From: Mauremys mutica
Taxonomy: Eukaryota > Chordata > Testudines > Geoemydidae
Assembly (NCBI RefSeq): GCF_020497125.1
Contig: NC_059075.1
Span: 107,361,222 to 107,425,221, forward strand
DNA: 64,000 nt
Direction: 5' to 3'
Shown here: positions 37,395 through 47,590 of the stretch, piece after piece
Numbering within the stretch: the stretch's first letter is position 1
Layout of the letters: each line of letters starts with the position of its first letter
Notes under the pieces: model-generated
Database searches by the model: none
Told to the model about the DNA's origin: nothing
What the model saw: only the letters and a program-made list of their open reading frames with translations
Position numbers and translations under genes: made by a program

Positions 37395-38205
37395 GACTGG
37401 GCCAAAAGAAACCTGATGAGGTTCAACAAGGACAAGAGCAGAGTCCTGCACTTAGGATGGAAGAATCCCATGCACTGCTACAGACTAGCATTTGAATGGC
37501 TAGGCAGCAGTTCTACAGAAAAAGACCTAGGGGTTACAGTGGACAAGAAGCTGAATATGAGTCGACAGTGTGCCCTTGTTGCCAAGAAGGCTAACGGCAT
37601 TTTTGGCTATATAAATAGGGGCATTGCCAGCAGATCGAGGGACGTGATCATTCCCCACTATCCAACATTGGTGAGGCCTCATCTGGAGTACTGTGTCCAG
37701 TTTTGGGCCCCACACTACAAGAAGGATGTGGAAAAATTGGAAAGAGTCCAGCGGAGGACAACAAAAATGATTAGGTGGCTGGAGCACATGATTTATTAGG
37801 AGAGGCTGAAGGAACTGGGATTGTTTCGTCTGCAGAAAAGAAGAATGAGGGGGATTTGATAGCTGCTTTCAACTACCTGAAAGGGGTTCCAAAGAGGATG
37901 GATCTAGACTGTTCTCGGTGGTACCAGATGAAACCATTACTCCTTATTCTATCAAGTTGCAGTGGAGGAGGTTTAGGTTGGATATTAGGAAAAACTTTTT
38001 CACTAGGAGGGCGGTGAGGCACTGGAATGGGTTACCTAGGGAGGTGGTGGAATCTCTTTCCTTAGAGGTTTTTAAGGTCAGTCTTGACAAAGCCCTGGCT
38101 GGGATGATTTAGTTGGGAATTGGTCCTGCTTTGAGCAGGGGGTTGGACTAGATGACCTCCTGAGGTCCCTTCCAACCCTGATATTCTATGATTTTATGAA
38201 AATGC
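37395..38205 (+). mobile_element. CR1 LINE inserted in the L2-like element
   Basis: CR1 ORF2 C-terminal part: [56 protein letters not shown], then a stop at 37797-37799 and frameshifts, then LQWRRFRLDIRKNFFTRRAVRHWNGLPREVVESLSLEVF to 38112. The tail ends 'gatattctatgattttatga', complete at the 3' side. Confidence 0.93.
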
Positions 38206-38425
38206 ACCATTTTGTACAAAATGCCGCAGCCTGCCTACTTAATAACACAGGTTACTGTGAAAGCACAGCCTGGGTGCACCTGTCCCTGAATACGGAATCC
38301 TGTTCAAGGCTTCTGTGTCCTGATATTCACAGCTCTCCACGGGACTGGCCCTAGATCTCTGAGAGGACATCTCTCCCTACATGACAGTGACCTCCCATGT
38401 CCCAGATAGCTACAGTCCAACACAA
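38206..38425 (+). pseudogene. Old L2-like non-LTR retrotransposon, 3' segment
   Basis: Immediately after the CR1 tail the text reads LHHLVQNAAACLLNN, then a degraded WLP-type block and 'IHSSPRDWP', the continuation expected after the MIYAFI block at 37310-37340. The CR1 therefore landed inside an older element. Confidence 0.65.
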
Positions 38426-38877
38426 CAATGCAACTGTTGTCCAGTGGAGGAAGGCTCACAAGTGGAGAAGACAGAACTTCCACGGGAGCTGAGCCTCAGC
38501 TGTGGAAATCACACCCACAAGACAAACTATAATTAAGACACTCACCACATGCACAACTAAATGCAGAACTCTTTCTTTCAACTTTGCTTTCCCTCTGTCA
38601 GTTCTTTGTGCACACAACACACAAAAACAATAAACTAATGAAGCTGTTTCTCCTACAAGCTGGGGAGGCAGAGAGAGAGATTGATATTTCTATTTTTAAA
38701 TATTTGAAGGACATGCAGATGATGATGGGGGCCATATAAAAAGACAGCACACCTCACACATAATCTACTAAAGTCCCTGACCAATAATAGATCTGCAGCT
38801 CACCCACAGCATATTCAATTCTATCAAAGAACCTCAGCTTGTCTGTTCAGTGTCCCACTTCCTCCGGTGTAGAAACT

Positions 38878-39291
38878 AGGGTTGCCACCCATCCAGTTTT
38901 TACCCAGACAGTCCAGTTTTTGGCTTCTGTGTCTGGGTGACTCAGGGTTGCCAGGTGCCCGGTTTTTATGGACAGGGCAACCCTAAATGGCACCCAAACC
39001 AAAAGTCCGGTTACTGCGGGGTGGGGACAGGTGCGGGGTCATTAACTTGCTCCAGCTCCTGCTCAGCCAGGACCATCTCCTACCTGCAGGCAGGCTACTT
39101 GAGATGATCCAGTGAGCCACAGGGGGAGCAGGGGAGAGGAGCAAGCAAAGGGGCCTGTGCCTAGCGGGGAAGAGATGGATCAGGGGCAGGGCCCAAGGGA
39201 AGAAGTGGAGCTGGGGCAGGACTTTGAGGAGGCGGGGTAGAGGTGGGGCCTCTGGGGTCTGGTTACCAGCGATTAGAACGGTGACAACCCT
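38878..39291. mobile_element. hAT-like nonautonomous element
   Basis: Ends AGGGTTGCCACC on the left and GGTGACAACCCT on the right (imperfect inverted repeat), with a secondary 'agggttgccaggtgcccgg' inside. TAGAAACT occurs directly before it (38870-38877) and again at 39298-39305, six bases beyond the right end, a possible 8-bp duplication. The G/A-rich interior is noncoding. Confidence 0.65.
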
Positions 39292-39306
39292 AGTTGCTAG
39301 AAACTG

Positions 39307-39570
39307 GAACAGAGCAATGGCCATAGTGGATCAGGCCAAAGGTTCACCTAGTCCATTATCCAACACCCCTAACAGAACTGCCTAACCTCTGGCTTTTGGT
39401 CAGAGATACTGGCCTTCTGCTCTTTTCTCCAGCTCAATGGCAACTCACTGCTGCATCCAGCTAGTCTAGCACCTGGCCAGGTTTTTTGCTCTGTGGAGTC
39501 ATGAGAGACTTTTTCCTCTCAACCAATAAAAGCTGCTGTCTCCTCCAGCTGCTGGAGGTTGTCATCTTAA
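39307..39570 (-). repeat. Degenerate CR1-tail-like fragment
   Basis: 'ccatagtggatcaggccaaa' and 'ggttcacctagtccattatc' resemble the reverse complement of the CR1 tail at 4020-4079. Weak match. Confidence 0.4.
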
Positions 39571-40245
39571 AAAACCCTACCCTTGGCCCAGCTGCTCAGT
39601 GGTGAACAAGGCAAGCGCATTAGGGGTTTGGTTTGGGAAGGATGAGAGCCTCAAGGAGTCCAAGGAATCACAGGGAGAGAGGCAAAAGAGCTGGAGGGGC
39701 ACACACTGCAGACCAAAAATCCTGGAGGAACCCCAGGATGGGGGCAGGATTGCTGGAGATGGTTCAAAGAGAGTAGAGTCTGCTGCCCACAGCATACAGA
39801 AGAAAAGGTAAGTTCGGCTCCCCCTGCTGGTAGAAGGCATCAAGTGTCAGGTTTCCAATAAATAAATAAATAAATACAATCTTTACTTATGAATGCCAAT
39901 CTTGGGAGGCAATGGGAGTGCACTGGGGAGGTAGCACCCTGCTGTTGTCTCCTTATAGCCATGCACCAGACATTTAGCCAGGCACATTGAGGTGTTTGAG
40001 AATATTTAGTATCACTGTCACTCATCAATTCACCTGAACAGTTCTTTTGGAGCAGTAGATGCTCACTGGGGTCAATGCTAATGCCATGCATTTGTGCGCT
40101 CACAGTCTTTCAAAAAAAAATTAAAAGTCTAACAGAATTACAGGGTCTTAATTTATCTGTCCCACCCCTCAAAAACTAACCCAGCAAACAAGACCAGCCC
40201 ATACTACCTACTAGCATACCTGCAAAATTCTATTTGAAAAATTAG
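39571..40245. other. Intronic sequence with AAAT microsatellite
   Basis: (AAAT)n lies at about 39857-39876. No gene seen. Confidence 0.5.
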
Positions 40246-40331
40246 GGCCAGATCCTCAGCTAGCATATATTAGCATAGCTCCATTAAAGTCAATGGAGTT
40301 ATACCAATCTATACCTACTGAGGATCTGGCC
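40246..40331. repeat. Short palindromic MITE
   Basis: Perfect 14-bp inverted ends GGCCAGATCCTCAG / CTGAGGATCTGGCC around 'ccattaaagtcaatggagtt', itself near-palindromic. A fragment of the same family is at about 46130-46182. Confidence 0.8.
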
Positions 40332-42057
40332 ATAAGGTTTAAATTAAGGAAGCACAGAAACTATCTTCATTTCTTTCTTCAGTTGTATAACTCCAAAAGT
40401 GTCAAATTGTTCTCTCCCCAACTTAAAAAAAAAAAAAGGCAACAGAATTGTTCCATTTTTCACTGAGGAGAGAACTGACGTGGCGCAACTACTGCCCCAT
40501 TTAAACCCGTGGATGTAGGTTTACACTCTGAAAATGGGCATGCCCATAAAATAGTAGCATGAATGTCACCGGCATGTTTTCTATTGAGGACACACTTGGC
40601 CATGACTTCTGCTCTTCACGTGTATCTTTGCTACACCCAGCATTAAGGTTAAAACTCCTAATAATTTTAGAAGATATTAGCGAAGATTTTCAAAAGTTAT
40701 TTTGGGTACCTCAATTTTGGGCACATACAGCACTTATTTCTACAGATGAAAGATTCTGTATTTACTGTATAATACTATTTATAACCTTATTCTTTATTTC
40801 AAATAATTACTTTGATCATCAGAATTTTTTTTTAAAAAGTCACCAGAACTGACTTGGGTCCTGTTCCTAGGACTGGGCCCTTAAAACACCAAAGATGCCA
40901 GTTCAGATAGAACCGGCCTGATCAGACAGAGAAACCTCTGTATTATGCAGCTTTCAAAAGTGATTTTATGACACATTAACATCAATTTTGCCTTCAGCCA
41001 CTGGATCATTTTTTACCTAAATAAACTGATCCAAGACATCCATAACATTTCTCCTGGATCTTATTACCTGGAAGTAATATTACAAATTGCTCAAAGGCTA
41101 TGTAAACCCTTTATAACATCGAGATTAAAAAGCATTAATTTTTCATGCATACATTTGTAAGCTGCTGATGAACAACAGCACTGATCCGCCACTGTGTTGG
41201 TTCAGGACTGGCACGTTGCCCCATGTGAAAGGACACTATAGACACTGTACATAATTCAGCACCTGAACACAGCTAACAGCACAGAAGCTCTAGCATACTC
41301 CAGAACTCATCTTCTCTCTTGACTACAATCACCAGAAGTATTGGCACCATTATAAGCTTGAAGGAATGTAGTGAAGGACTGTCTCCACAATAGAATCAGT
41401 CCTGGTAAAGCTACAGTTGCCACTACAACATAACAATCATCTATCTTTCTGCAGTGGAGCTACAGCAGCAGAATAATGGAGTTGCCTAATGTGAAGGGGA
41501 TGGTGAAAGAAATAATATACTGTAACTGAATAATTAAGAATTATTTAAAATCCTTATTTGCATTAAAGAATGAACCATTTAAGATGGAACCTACTTTATC
41601 TCTTTCTATACCAACAAGAAGAAACAAATAATTTATGTCAACTGTAAGGGAATGCCCTGTTATGAAAGGCACCTGTTGCTATGTTCTTATTCTAGTAAAC
41701 ATGTAAGATGTCTTCAGGTTCTTGGATTATTATTATTTTTTAATAAAAGCCCGCTCTGACACATCTATAGGGCTGCTTTGGTTTCCTCATACACAATCTG
41801 GAATGCGATACATATGGGCAAAAGTTTGATGTTCAATGCTTATTATGCCTACCAAAAAACGGTAGTCAAGTGTTGCAATACTTCATAATTAAAGAAATTC
41901 AGTAAACCTCCTACCAATATGTAGGTTCTGGGGAAAGAGGTAAAAGCCAGGTAAAGCGAGGAGGTGGGCTAATAAGCTAGACTTTCAATACAGGTGTCGT
42001 TACTGCTCATTTCAGTCATTAAAAAGATGTTTGATGGAACATTTAAAAGGTACTGAG
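40332..42057. other. Intronic sequence, mostly unrecognised
   Basis: A fragment related to the 16708 MITE lies at 40672-40735. Poly-A and poly-T runs occur near 40425 and 40825. No gene. Confidence 0.5.
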
Positions 42058-42245
42058 GGCCTAATTCTACTACCCTTACTCACTTTGAGCCAGATTCTGA
42101 TGCCCTTACCTACACTAACATTTTCCTCCTCCTCCCCCTGCGGGCCATGAGTCAATTAATTAATTAACAGTCCCACTGATTTCAGTGGGACTACTTGCAA
42201 AGTGAGGCACTATTCAGTGTAAGAAAGGGTAACAGAATCAGGCCC
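42058..42245. repeat. Palindromic MITE
   Basis: Inverted ends GGGCCTAATTCT / AGAATCAGGCCC (one mismatch), with inverted inner blocks 'acccttactcac' / 'gtgtaagaaagggt' and a centre 'gatttcagtgggact'. Related pieces near 48790-48860, 60405-60500 and 61085-61165. Confidence 0.75.
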
Positions 42246-42879
42246 AGAATAATTGTTCAAACAAGCATTAACACACAGTTAGATTAAACTGCCCTCTGAA
42301 AAACAAAATTTATTTGCTCTGGTAACATGGCTGGAATGAGGAGTTCTCAACACTTCATGCCTTGCTCACCAAGAACAGTAATGAATGAATGGAACACACA
42401 TAGGTCAAACACATTCATTAAAAATAGATACATGCCAGACTAGATTAGAAGATTTACATTTACTTGGCTAGGTAGATTTTGTTTGTGAAACCTAAAATGA
42501 GAGCAGTTTAGAATCTGCAAAAGACCTACATGGGTGCACATACACCTGACCCAGCAAAGTAAATTTTTGCTCCGACAGAGGGAGAGCAACAACACACTAT
42601 TAACTAACACCACAACTCGGGATGTGAAATTTACCACAGATTGCTTTGTAAATCACTCTGCCTGGAGTCTGAAAGGCACCTTAGCTCAGTGCAGTTTGTC
42701 CTTTCCAAGAATAAGTCAGATCCTTCAACAACTGACTGTAATTGCAGTGTCAAAGCCTAGGACGCATGCAACCCCCTGCTCCCCCTCCTGCCAGAGTAGT
42801 GCCTTACGGCTGCAGCATTTGACCCCAAGCAGCTGTCAGGACATCAGGGAAGAAGGACATTGGAGGGCAGAGGGCGGGC
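42246..42879. other. Intron start next to KCNQ1 exon 1
   Basis: No repeat or gene recognised; GC content rises toward the CpG island. Confidence 0.5.
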
Positions 42880-42963
42880 TACACGAGTGGTGGCTGATAG
42901 CCCCACCGTGGCACTGCCAGCAGCGGAGACCCCAGCGGCCCCCAGGGGGAAGCGAAGTTTACT

Positions 42964-42969
42964 ACTCAC
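42964..42969 (-). promoter_or_regulatory. KCNQ1: KCNQ1 exon 1 splice donor GTGAGT
   Basis: The minus strand reads ACTGT|GTGAGT, a near-consensus donor. It interrupts the valine codon after its second base, as in the mammalian gene. Without splicing, the frame meets a TGA within the donor itself. Confidence 0.92.
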
Positions 42970-43364
42970 ACAGTGAAGTGATACACGAAGCACTTCCAGC
43001 CGGTGGGTCTCTCTAGGAAGTTATAGACCCTGCCTTGGATGTTGGTCCTGCTCAGCAGCGGTCTGCGGATGCTGTAGATGGAGACCCGAGGGTCCAAGTT
43101 GATGTGTGGCCGGGGGCAGTCCGTGTTCACCACCACCATCTCTCTCTTGTACTGCGGCTCGCCCCGATCCGGATCCGCCGGCTGGCTGGAGCCCTGCTGC
43201 ATCTGCTCCTGGGCGGGGGGCATAGGGGCGTAGTGGGCATTGGGGGTGTTTTCAGCCAGCTCCAGGGCGGAGGGCTTCTTGCTGGGAGTCATGCTCCCTT
43301 TCCGGGACCCAGGCAGCCGTCCCAAGCTCCAGCGTCGCTTCTCGGGCTTGGGGGAGGAGGTCAT
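42970..43364 (-). CDS. KCNQ1: KCNQ1 (Kv7.1) first coding exon
   Basis: This is the amino-terminal exon of the voltage-gated potassium channel alpha subunit that pairs with KCNE1 in cardiac IKs and acts in epithelia, at the plasma membrane. The frame gives 131 codons plus two bases; human exon 1 ends in the same phase after a slightly shorter coding part. Visible landmarks: a basic start with KRRWSLGRLPG, an RKGS site at residues 21-24 aligning with the mammalian PKA site, LELAE, YAPM, the LDPRVSIYS block (about 90-98), the S0 region QGRVYNFLERP (about 110-120), and GWKCFVYHF at the beginning of S1. The ATG at 43364 is the first in frame and has G at -3. The exon ends before GTGAGT. Residues about 49-88 are Gln-rich and unlike the Pro/Ala-rich mammalian linker. 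The remaining exons lie beyond the window's left edge. Identity is by recognition, not by search. Confidence 0.96.
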
Positions 43365-44017
43365 GGCCGGAGGGGCGTGGGGGGAAGGAGGAGGAGGAGT
43401 GTGCGCGCTGAAGGAGGGAAAGGGGCAGCCACCGCAGGGGCGGGAGGCAGGGAAGCAGCCCCGGCGCTGCCCCGGGGAAGGAAGGCGGGAGGGAAACCAG
43501 GCACCGCTGGGGAGTCTCTCCCACACCCTCCGTCCCTCCCCCGCTCCCGGAGCGCTCCTAGCCCGGCCCACCCCGGGGGACGGCCCCGCCGGGAAAGGTA
43601 CGAGGTCTCCGCCTCCCTGCCCGGCTGCTACCCAGGGGAGGCTCCGAGCCCGGGTCACCGCGGGAGCTGCCTGGCCCCCGGGTATTCCCCGGGCAGTTGG
43701 CACGAACTACTCGCTCGTCCAAGCCCGCGCCAGGCGCGCTCGGGGGAAGGGTGCCCGGCCCCCTGCTTGGAGCCGGAGTGTAAAGCAGAAAGCCCGCCCG
43801 GGGCACTGCCCGCTCCAGGGGCCGGGGCAGGTCAGGCAATGCCCCACAGCTCGCAGCATTGCCCGCCCGCCTGCCTGCCTGCCGGTGGCAGTGGAGCTGG
43901 GGCCTGAGTGCTGCCTTGGGGTTGCAGCAGGTGATGGGGATCTGATTATCTCTGTGCGACAGATGAGCCATACACCAACCCTGGTAAGGGAAAGGAAAGA
44001 GCCACTCTTTTGGTTAA

Positions 44018-44718
44018 AAGAACAAGAGTACTTGTGGCACCTTACAGACTAGCACATTTATTTGAGCATAAGCTTTCGTGGGCTACAGCCCACTTCATGG
44101 GATGCGTAAAATGGAACATATAGTGAGGAGATATCTCTACACCTACAGAGAACATGAAAAGGTGGGAGTTGCCCTACCCACTCTAAGAGGCTAATTAATT
44201 AAGATGAGCACTTAGCAGGAGGAAAAAAAACTTTTGTAGTGATAGTCAAGATGACCCATTTCAGGCAGTTTGACAAGAAGGTGTGAGGATACTTAACATG
44301 GAGAAATAGATTCAATGTGTATAATGGCTCAGCCATTCCCAGTCTCTAGTCAAGCCTAAATTGATGGTATCTAGTTTGCATATTAATTCAAGTTCAGCAG
44401 TTTATCCTTGGAGTCTGTTTTTGAAGCTTTTCTGTTGCAAGATTGCCACCTTTAAGTCTGTTACTAAGTGACCAGAGAGGCTGAAGTGTTCTCCTACTGG
44501 TTTTTGAATGTTATGATTCCTGATGTCAGATTTGTGTCCATTTATTCTTTTGCATAGAGACTGTCCGGTTTGGCCAATGTACATGGCAGAAGGCCATTGC
44601 TGGCACATGATGGCATATATAACACTGGTAGATGTGCAGGTGAATGAGCCCCTGATGACATGACAGATGTGATTAGATCCTATGATGATGTCACTTGAAT
44701 AGATATGTGGACAGAGGT
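44018..44718 (-). mobile_element. PLE, reversed, with GIY-YIG nuclease remnant
   Basis: On the minus strand it begins near 'ccacagatctattcaagtga', passes through the GIY-YIG-type nuclease C-terminus (MYIGQTGQSL, RINGHKSDIRNHNIQ, PVGEHFSLSGH; 44608-44402, with a stop at about 44402), and continues into the PLE 3' UTR to 'ctcttgttctttt'. The YIG motif, lost in the 19237 copy, is intact here. The last ~40 bases of the PLE tail are missing, and no target duplication was found. It lies about 650 bp upstream of the KCNQ1 ATG. Confidence 0.92.
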
Positions 44719-46119
44719 GGTTGGCTCACTGGCCAGCCACCAGGGGAGAAAGCAGCTGTATCCTTTCAAGCCTGTAATAATTTTCTCCAAGGTGAATGTA
44801 AGAGCAGGTGAGGGGCTTTACCTCAGAAGTTGCTTTCTGAGGAACGATCCCTGTGCAGGGCTGTGTTCATATGTTGGTGATGCTGGTGCAGGGCTGTGTC
44901 TACAAACACAATGTCCTCTATTAGATCTCCAGGTGTAAATAATAATTTGTCTTAGACTTTGGTGCTAAACTGTTCTTTTTTTTATTGTTATCTCACTGCC
45001 CTGCCCTACACAGTCCATTTGTCTATTTCCTCCACTGGTTGGATCCTATCTGACATGCAGATTAGGAGTAGGATTTGTCAGAAATTCTCCCCCAGAAGGT
45101 TATTCCATTGGAAAATGCTGACTGGTCAAAATCAAAATGGTTTGTGGGGACAGGGTTCCTGCCCGTTTTCCCACTTGGGTCTCAACTCTTTGGCAGCCCA
45201 ACCTGGCAGGCTGATGGAAGCTGAGACTGTGGAAGCTCTGGGAACACCAGCCCCCAAGTTCCCAGGCTGTCAGCTCTTCAGCATGCCAGACTCCCAAGAG
45301 ATCCCAGGGGGATGCAGGGTCAGTGACTCCCAGGCAGCCCACCATTTAGACTGCCCCAGAGACGGGCCCATTTGCTTTCCCACAGTAATTAAAATTTTTT
45401 GATTTTCATTCCAAAGCAGAATGAAACCATATTTTGAAATATTGAAATCCTCTGTGAAATGGAATTACCTTTCTCCACCCAGCTCTAATTGTGAGGTTAC
45501 TGGTGCAGGGATTGTCTTCCTTGTTATTTCTCTGTAACAGCGCCTTTCACAATGGGGCCCTAGTTTTTCATTGTGATTTCTAGGTGTTACCATGATACAA
45601 ATTAATGGTGAATATAATGGTGATACAAATTAATGGTGGAACTAGCGAGCAATAAGTTTTGCCCTTCAGCCCTCGGACCATAGTTGATCCTCTTGTCACC
45701 ACCTTTAAAATATGTTTGCTTTTGTGGAGGCTCCCTGCTATATGTGTTTGGCCATTACTATTAGGTTATATGAGGGCTTGGCCTACTTTTTCTGTTTACT
45801 GTTTTAAGCAATGGCTTACTTTACTATGACAAATTGTTTCACGCCACAGTTACAAGAGCCTATGCTGCAGCAATTAGCTAACAATTTCTATTCCCAGACC
45901 TAAAGGGGAGATAATCTTTGGTCTGGAGAGCTGTTTTTTTCCTTCTAGCCCAGAATAGAGTAGAACTAGCTGTGCTGAGTTCATGCATAGCATAGCGCAG
46001 AGTTCATGGGAGATACTTGTGCTTAAACAAAAAAATGTTGTGGTAAGTTAAGGGGCTACATAAAGTTAAACAAAAAAACAGCCTTACTAATTGCAGCTCC
46101 ATTCAAACCAGAGAGAGCT
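44719..46119. repeat. Upstream flank with repeat fragments
   Basis: About 45100-45485 is probably a MITE, ending 'ctttctccacccagctctaa'. 45545-45615 is a reversed piece of the old dispersed repeat. No gene seen. Confidence 0.45.
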
Positions 46120-47519
46120 ATGGAGGGTGACTGGGCCAGATCCTCAGGAAGTGTAAATGAACATGATTGTATGATTTGGCCCCGTTGTCTTTTAAAGAAA
46201 AGCAAAATATTGATCTTACAAACAATAAAGACTAAATACATCTGTTTGAAAAATAAGATGGCAGTGATTGTTTTTCATAAAAAACCAAACATGATTAGCA
46301 AGTCACCTTAGCAAAACAGCATGCCAGAAGAAGGGAGGTCTGCCTTTCATCTAATCTACAGACAGCCAGATTGTGCCTAATTGGCACTGACCCAGGTTGG
46401 GAGTGGTATGAAGTCATTATCTGTCAAGAGCTTTCTGTGCCATGTAGGGAGAATTCACATGCTGCACTGTGGTGTAGCATACCACCCTTTCTATACCCAG
46501 CCAGCTCCACTGACCAGTACATGGGTGTTGGAGGTCATGGCTGTGCCTCCTCACTGTCCCCTTTGTGGTACCTTCACAGTTGCCAACTTTCACGGGGTAA
46601 AAAAGTACCCTGATGTTCACAATAAACCAAAAATCAAGCTAATCCCATTTCAAAACAAGGCCAAAACAAACCAGTCCCTAAGAACCCCAACACTCTATGT
46701 GACTAGATCCAGACTGCATGCAGTCTGGGACTGTGAAGGTCCTCTTGTGCACCTCTGACTCTCTCCCCCCGCCTTGCCCCTGCTTGCCAGAAGCTGATTT
46801 AAAAAAAAAAAAAGCAGCAGCAGCAGCAAGCTGCAAGCCAAACACTAGCCAACAAGCAACTCACAAGCCCATTAAGGCAAAAACAAGCCCAATGTCTGCA
46901 TTTTTCTTTCCCCCACGGGTTTGGAATGTCTGGGTACCTTGTGCCCTGGGTTTTGCTAGGAGAAAATAGACCTTGTGCTCCCCCAAGTGCACAGACTGTA
47001 ATTGTGTCTGGTCCTTGTGCATAGCATGTAAGGAGGAAGAGAATACCTCTCCAAACACTGAGCACCTTTACAAGGGCCATGAAAAATCTGCCCCTTATTA
47101 TAACCGATTGTATGACTTAACAAGGTTTTTGTGTCTAATCTAGTAAAAATGATCATTTGGCTTTTCGATTAGCCAATGGAAGTGCTGATAATGCAAAGAG
47201 GAAAGTTTGGGATTTCAGTAGAAATGGAATGATGCCTTGTCTCTGGCCTCCAGTACCAACTTCCTGGGCTCAGAATTGGCAGGGATTTTAGTAACGTCTG
47301 ATTGTGATGTGTTTGGCAGCCAGTAAGACCATCCGTGTGACTTTGGGCAAGATTGCAAAAGGTCCCCCGCCTTTATTTACGTGAGATGAGCAATTACCCA
47401 TATGAGTAGGGTACGCCCAAACTAACTTTTTGTATATTGCCAATCTCTTTTGTTATGGGGTTACTTAAGCCCAGTGTGAAAAATGAAAACATTCAATTAC
47501 TACCCTCCATTGGTTGAGG
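46120..47519. other. Upstream flank, little recognised
   Basis: A MITE fragment lies at about 46130-46182. An A13 run followed by (CAG)5 is at about 46801-46828, within a stretch (about 46575-47100) that may be a dispersed repeat. No exon recognised. Confidence 0.45.
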
Positions 47520-47590
47520 CCTACCACATTGGGGTTCTGGTCCTTGACTAGGGCTCCTAGGCCCTATGATGATAATATTAATAAAGTTTT
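47520..47590 (-). repeat. Old dispersed repeat, reversed fragment
   Basis: 'ggttctggtccttgactagg' and 'gctcctaggccctatgatga' match the reverse complement of 13565-13625. Confidence 0.65.

Larger units (their letters stand above)
1..42969 (-). other. KCNQ1: KCNQ1 intron 1 (partial)
   Basis: Because KCNQ1 is transcribed leftwards and its first coding exon ends at 42970, this stretch is the 5' portion of intron 1, which is also very long in mammals. I saw no exon 2 candidate (the rest of S1), so the intron probably continues past the left edge. All features listed in this range are intronic mobile elements or simple repeats. Confidence 0.85.
42880..43900 (-). promoter_or_regulatory. KCNQ1: CpG island and 5' region of KCNQ1
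   Basis: About 1 kb of strongly GC- and CpG-rich DNA covers the exon and roughly 0.5 kb upstream of its ATG, in contrast to AT-rich flanks on both sides. GC-box-like GGGGCGGG is at 43437-43444, with a GGA-rich tract at about 43381-43400. No TATA box is evident, as expected for a CpG-island promoter. The transcription start cannot be placed from sequence alone; it probably lies between about 43400 and 43850. Long antisense frames here are a by-product of GC content. Confidence 0.75.

Noticed and set aside
1..42969. KCNQ1 exon 2 or KCNQ1OT1 in this range
   Set aside because: I found no S1 continuation, and KCNQ1OT1 in mammals starts in a much later intron, so neither is supported here.
43365..43703. 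Upstream extension of the KCNQ1 frame to 43703
   Set aside because: It has no ATG before 43364 and its composition is typical of a GC-rich 5' UTR; the conserved protein starts at 43364.
43035..44052. Plus-strand frames of 290 and 270 codons across the CpG island
   Set aside because: They run antisense to KCNQ1 exon 1 in very GC-rich DNA where stops are rare; composition is Pro/Gly/Ala/Arg-rich and no domain is seen.
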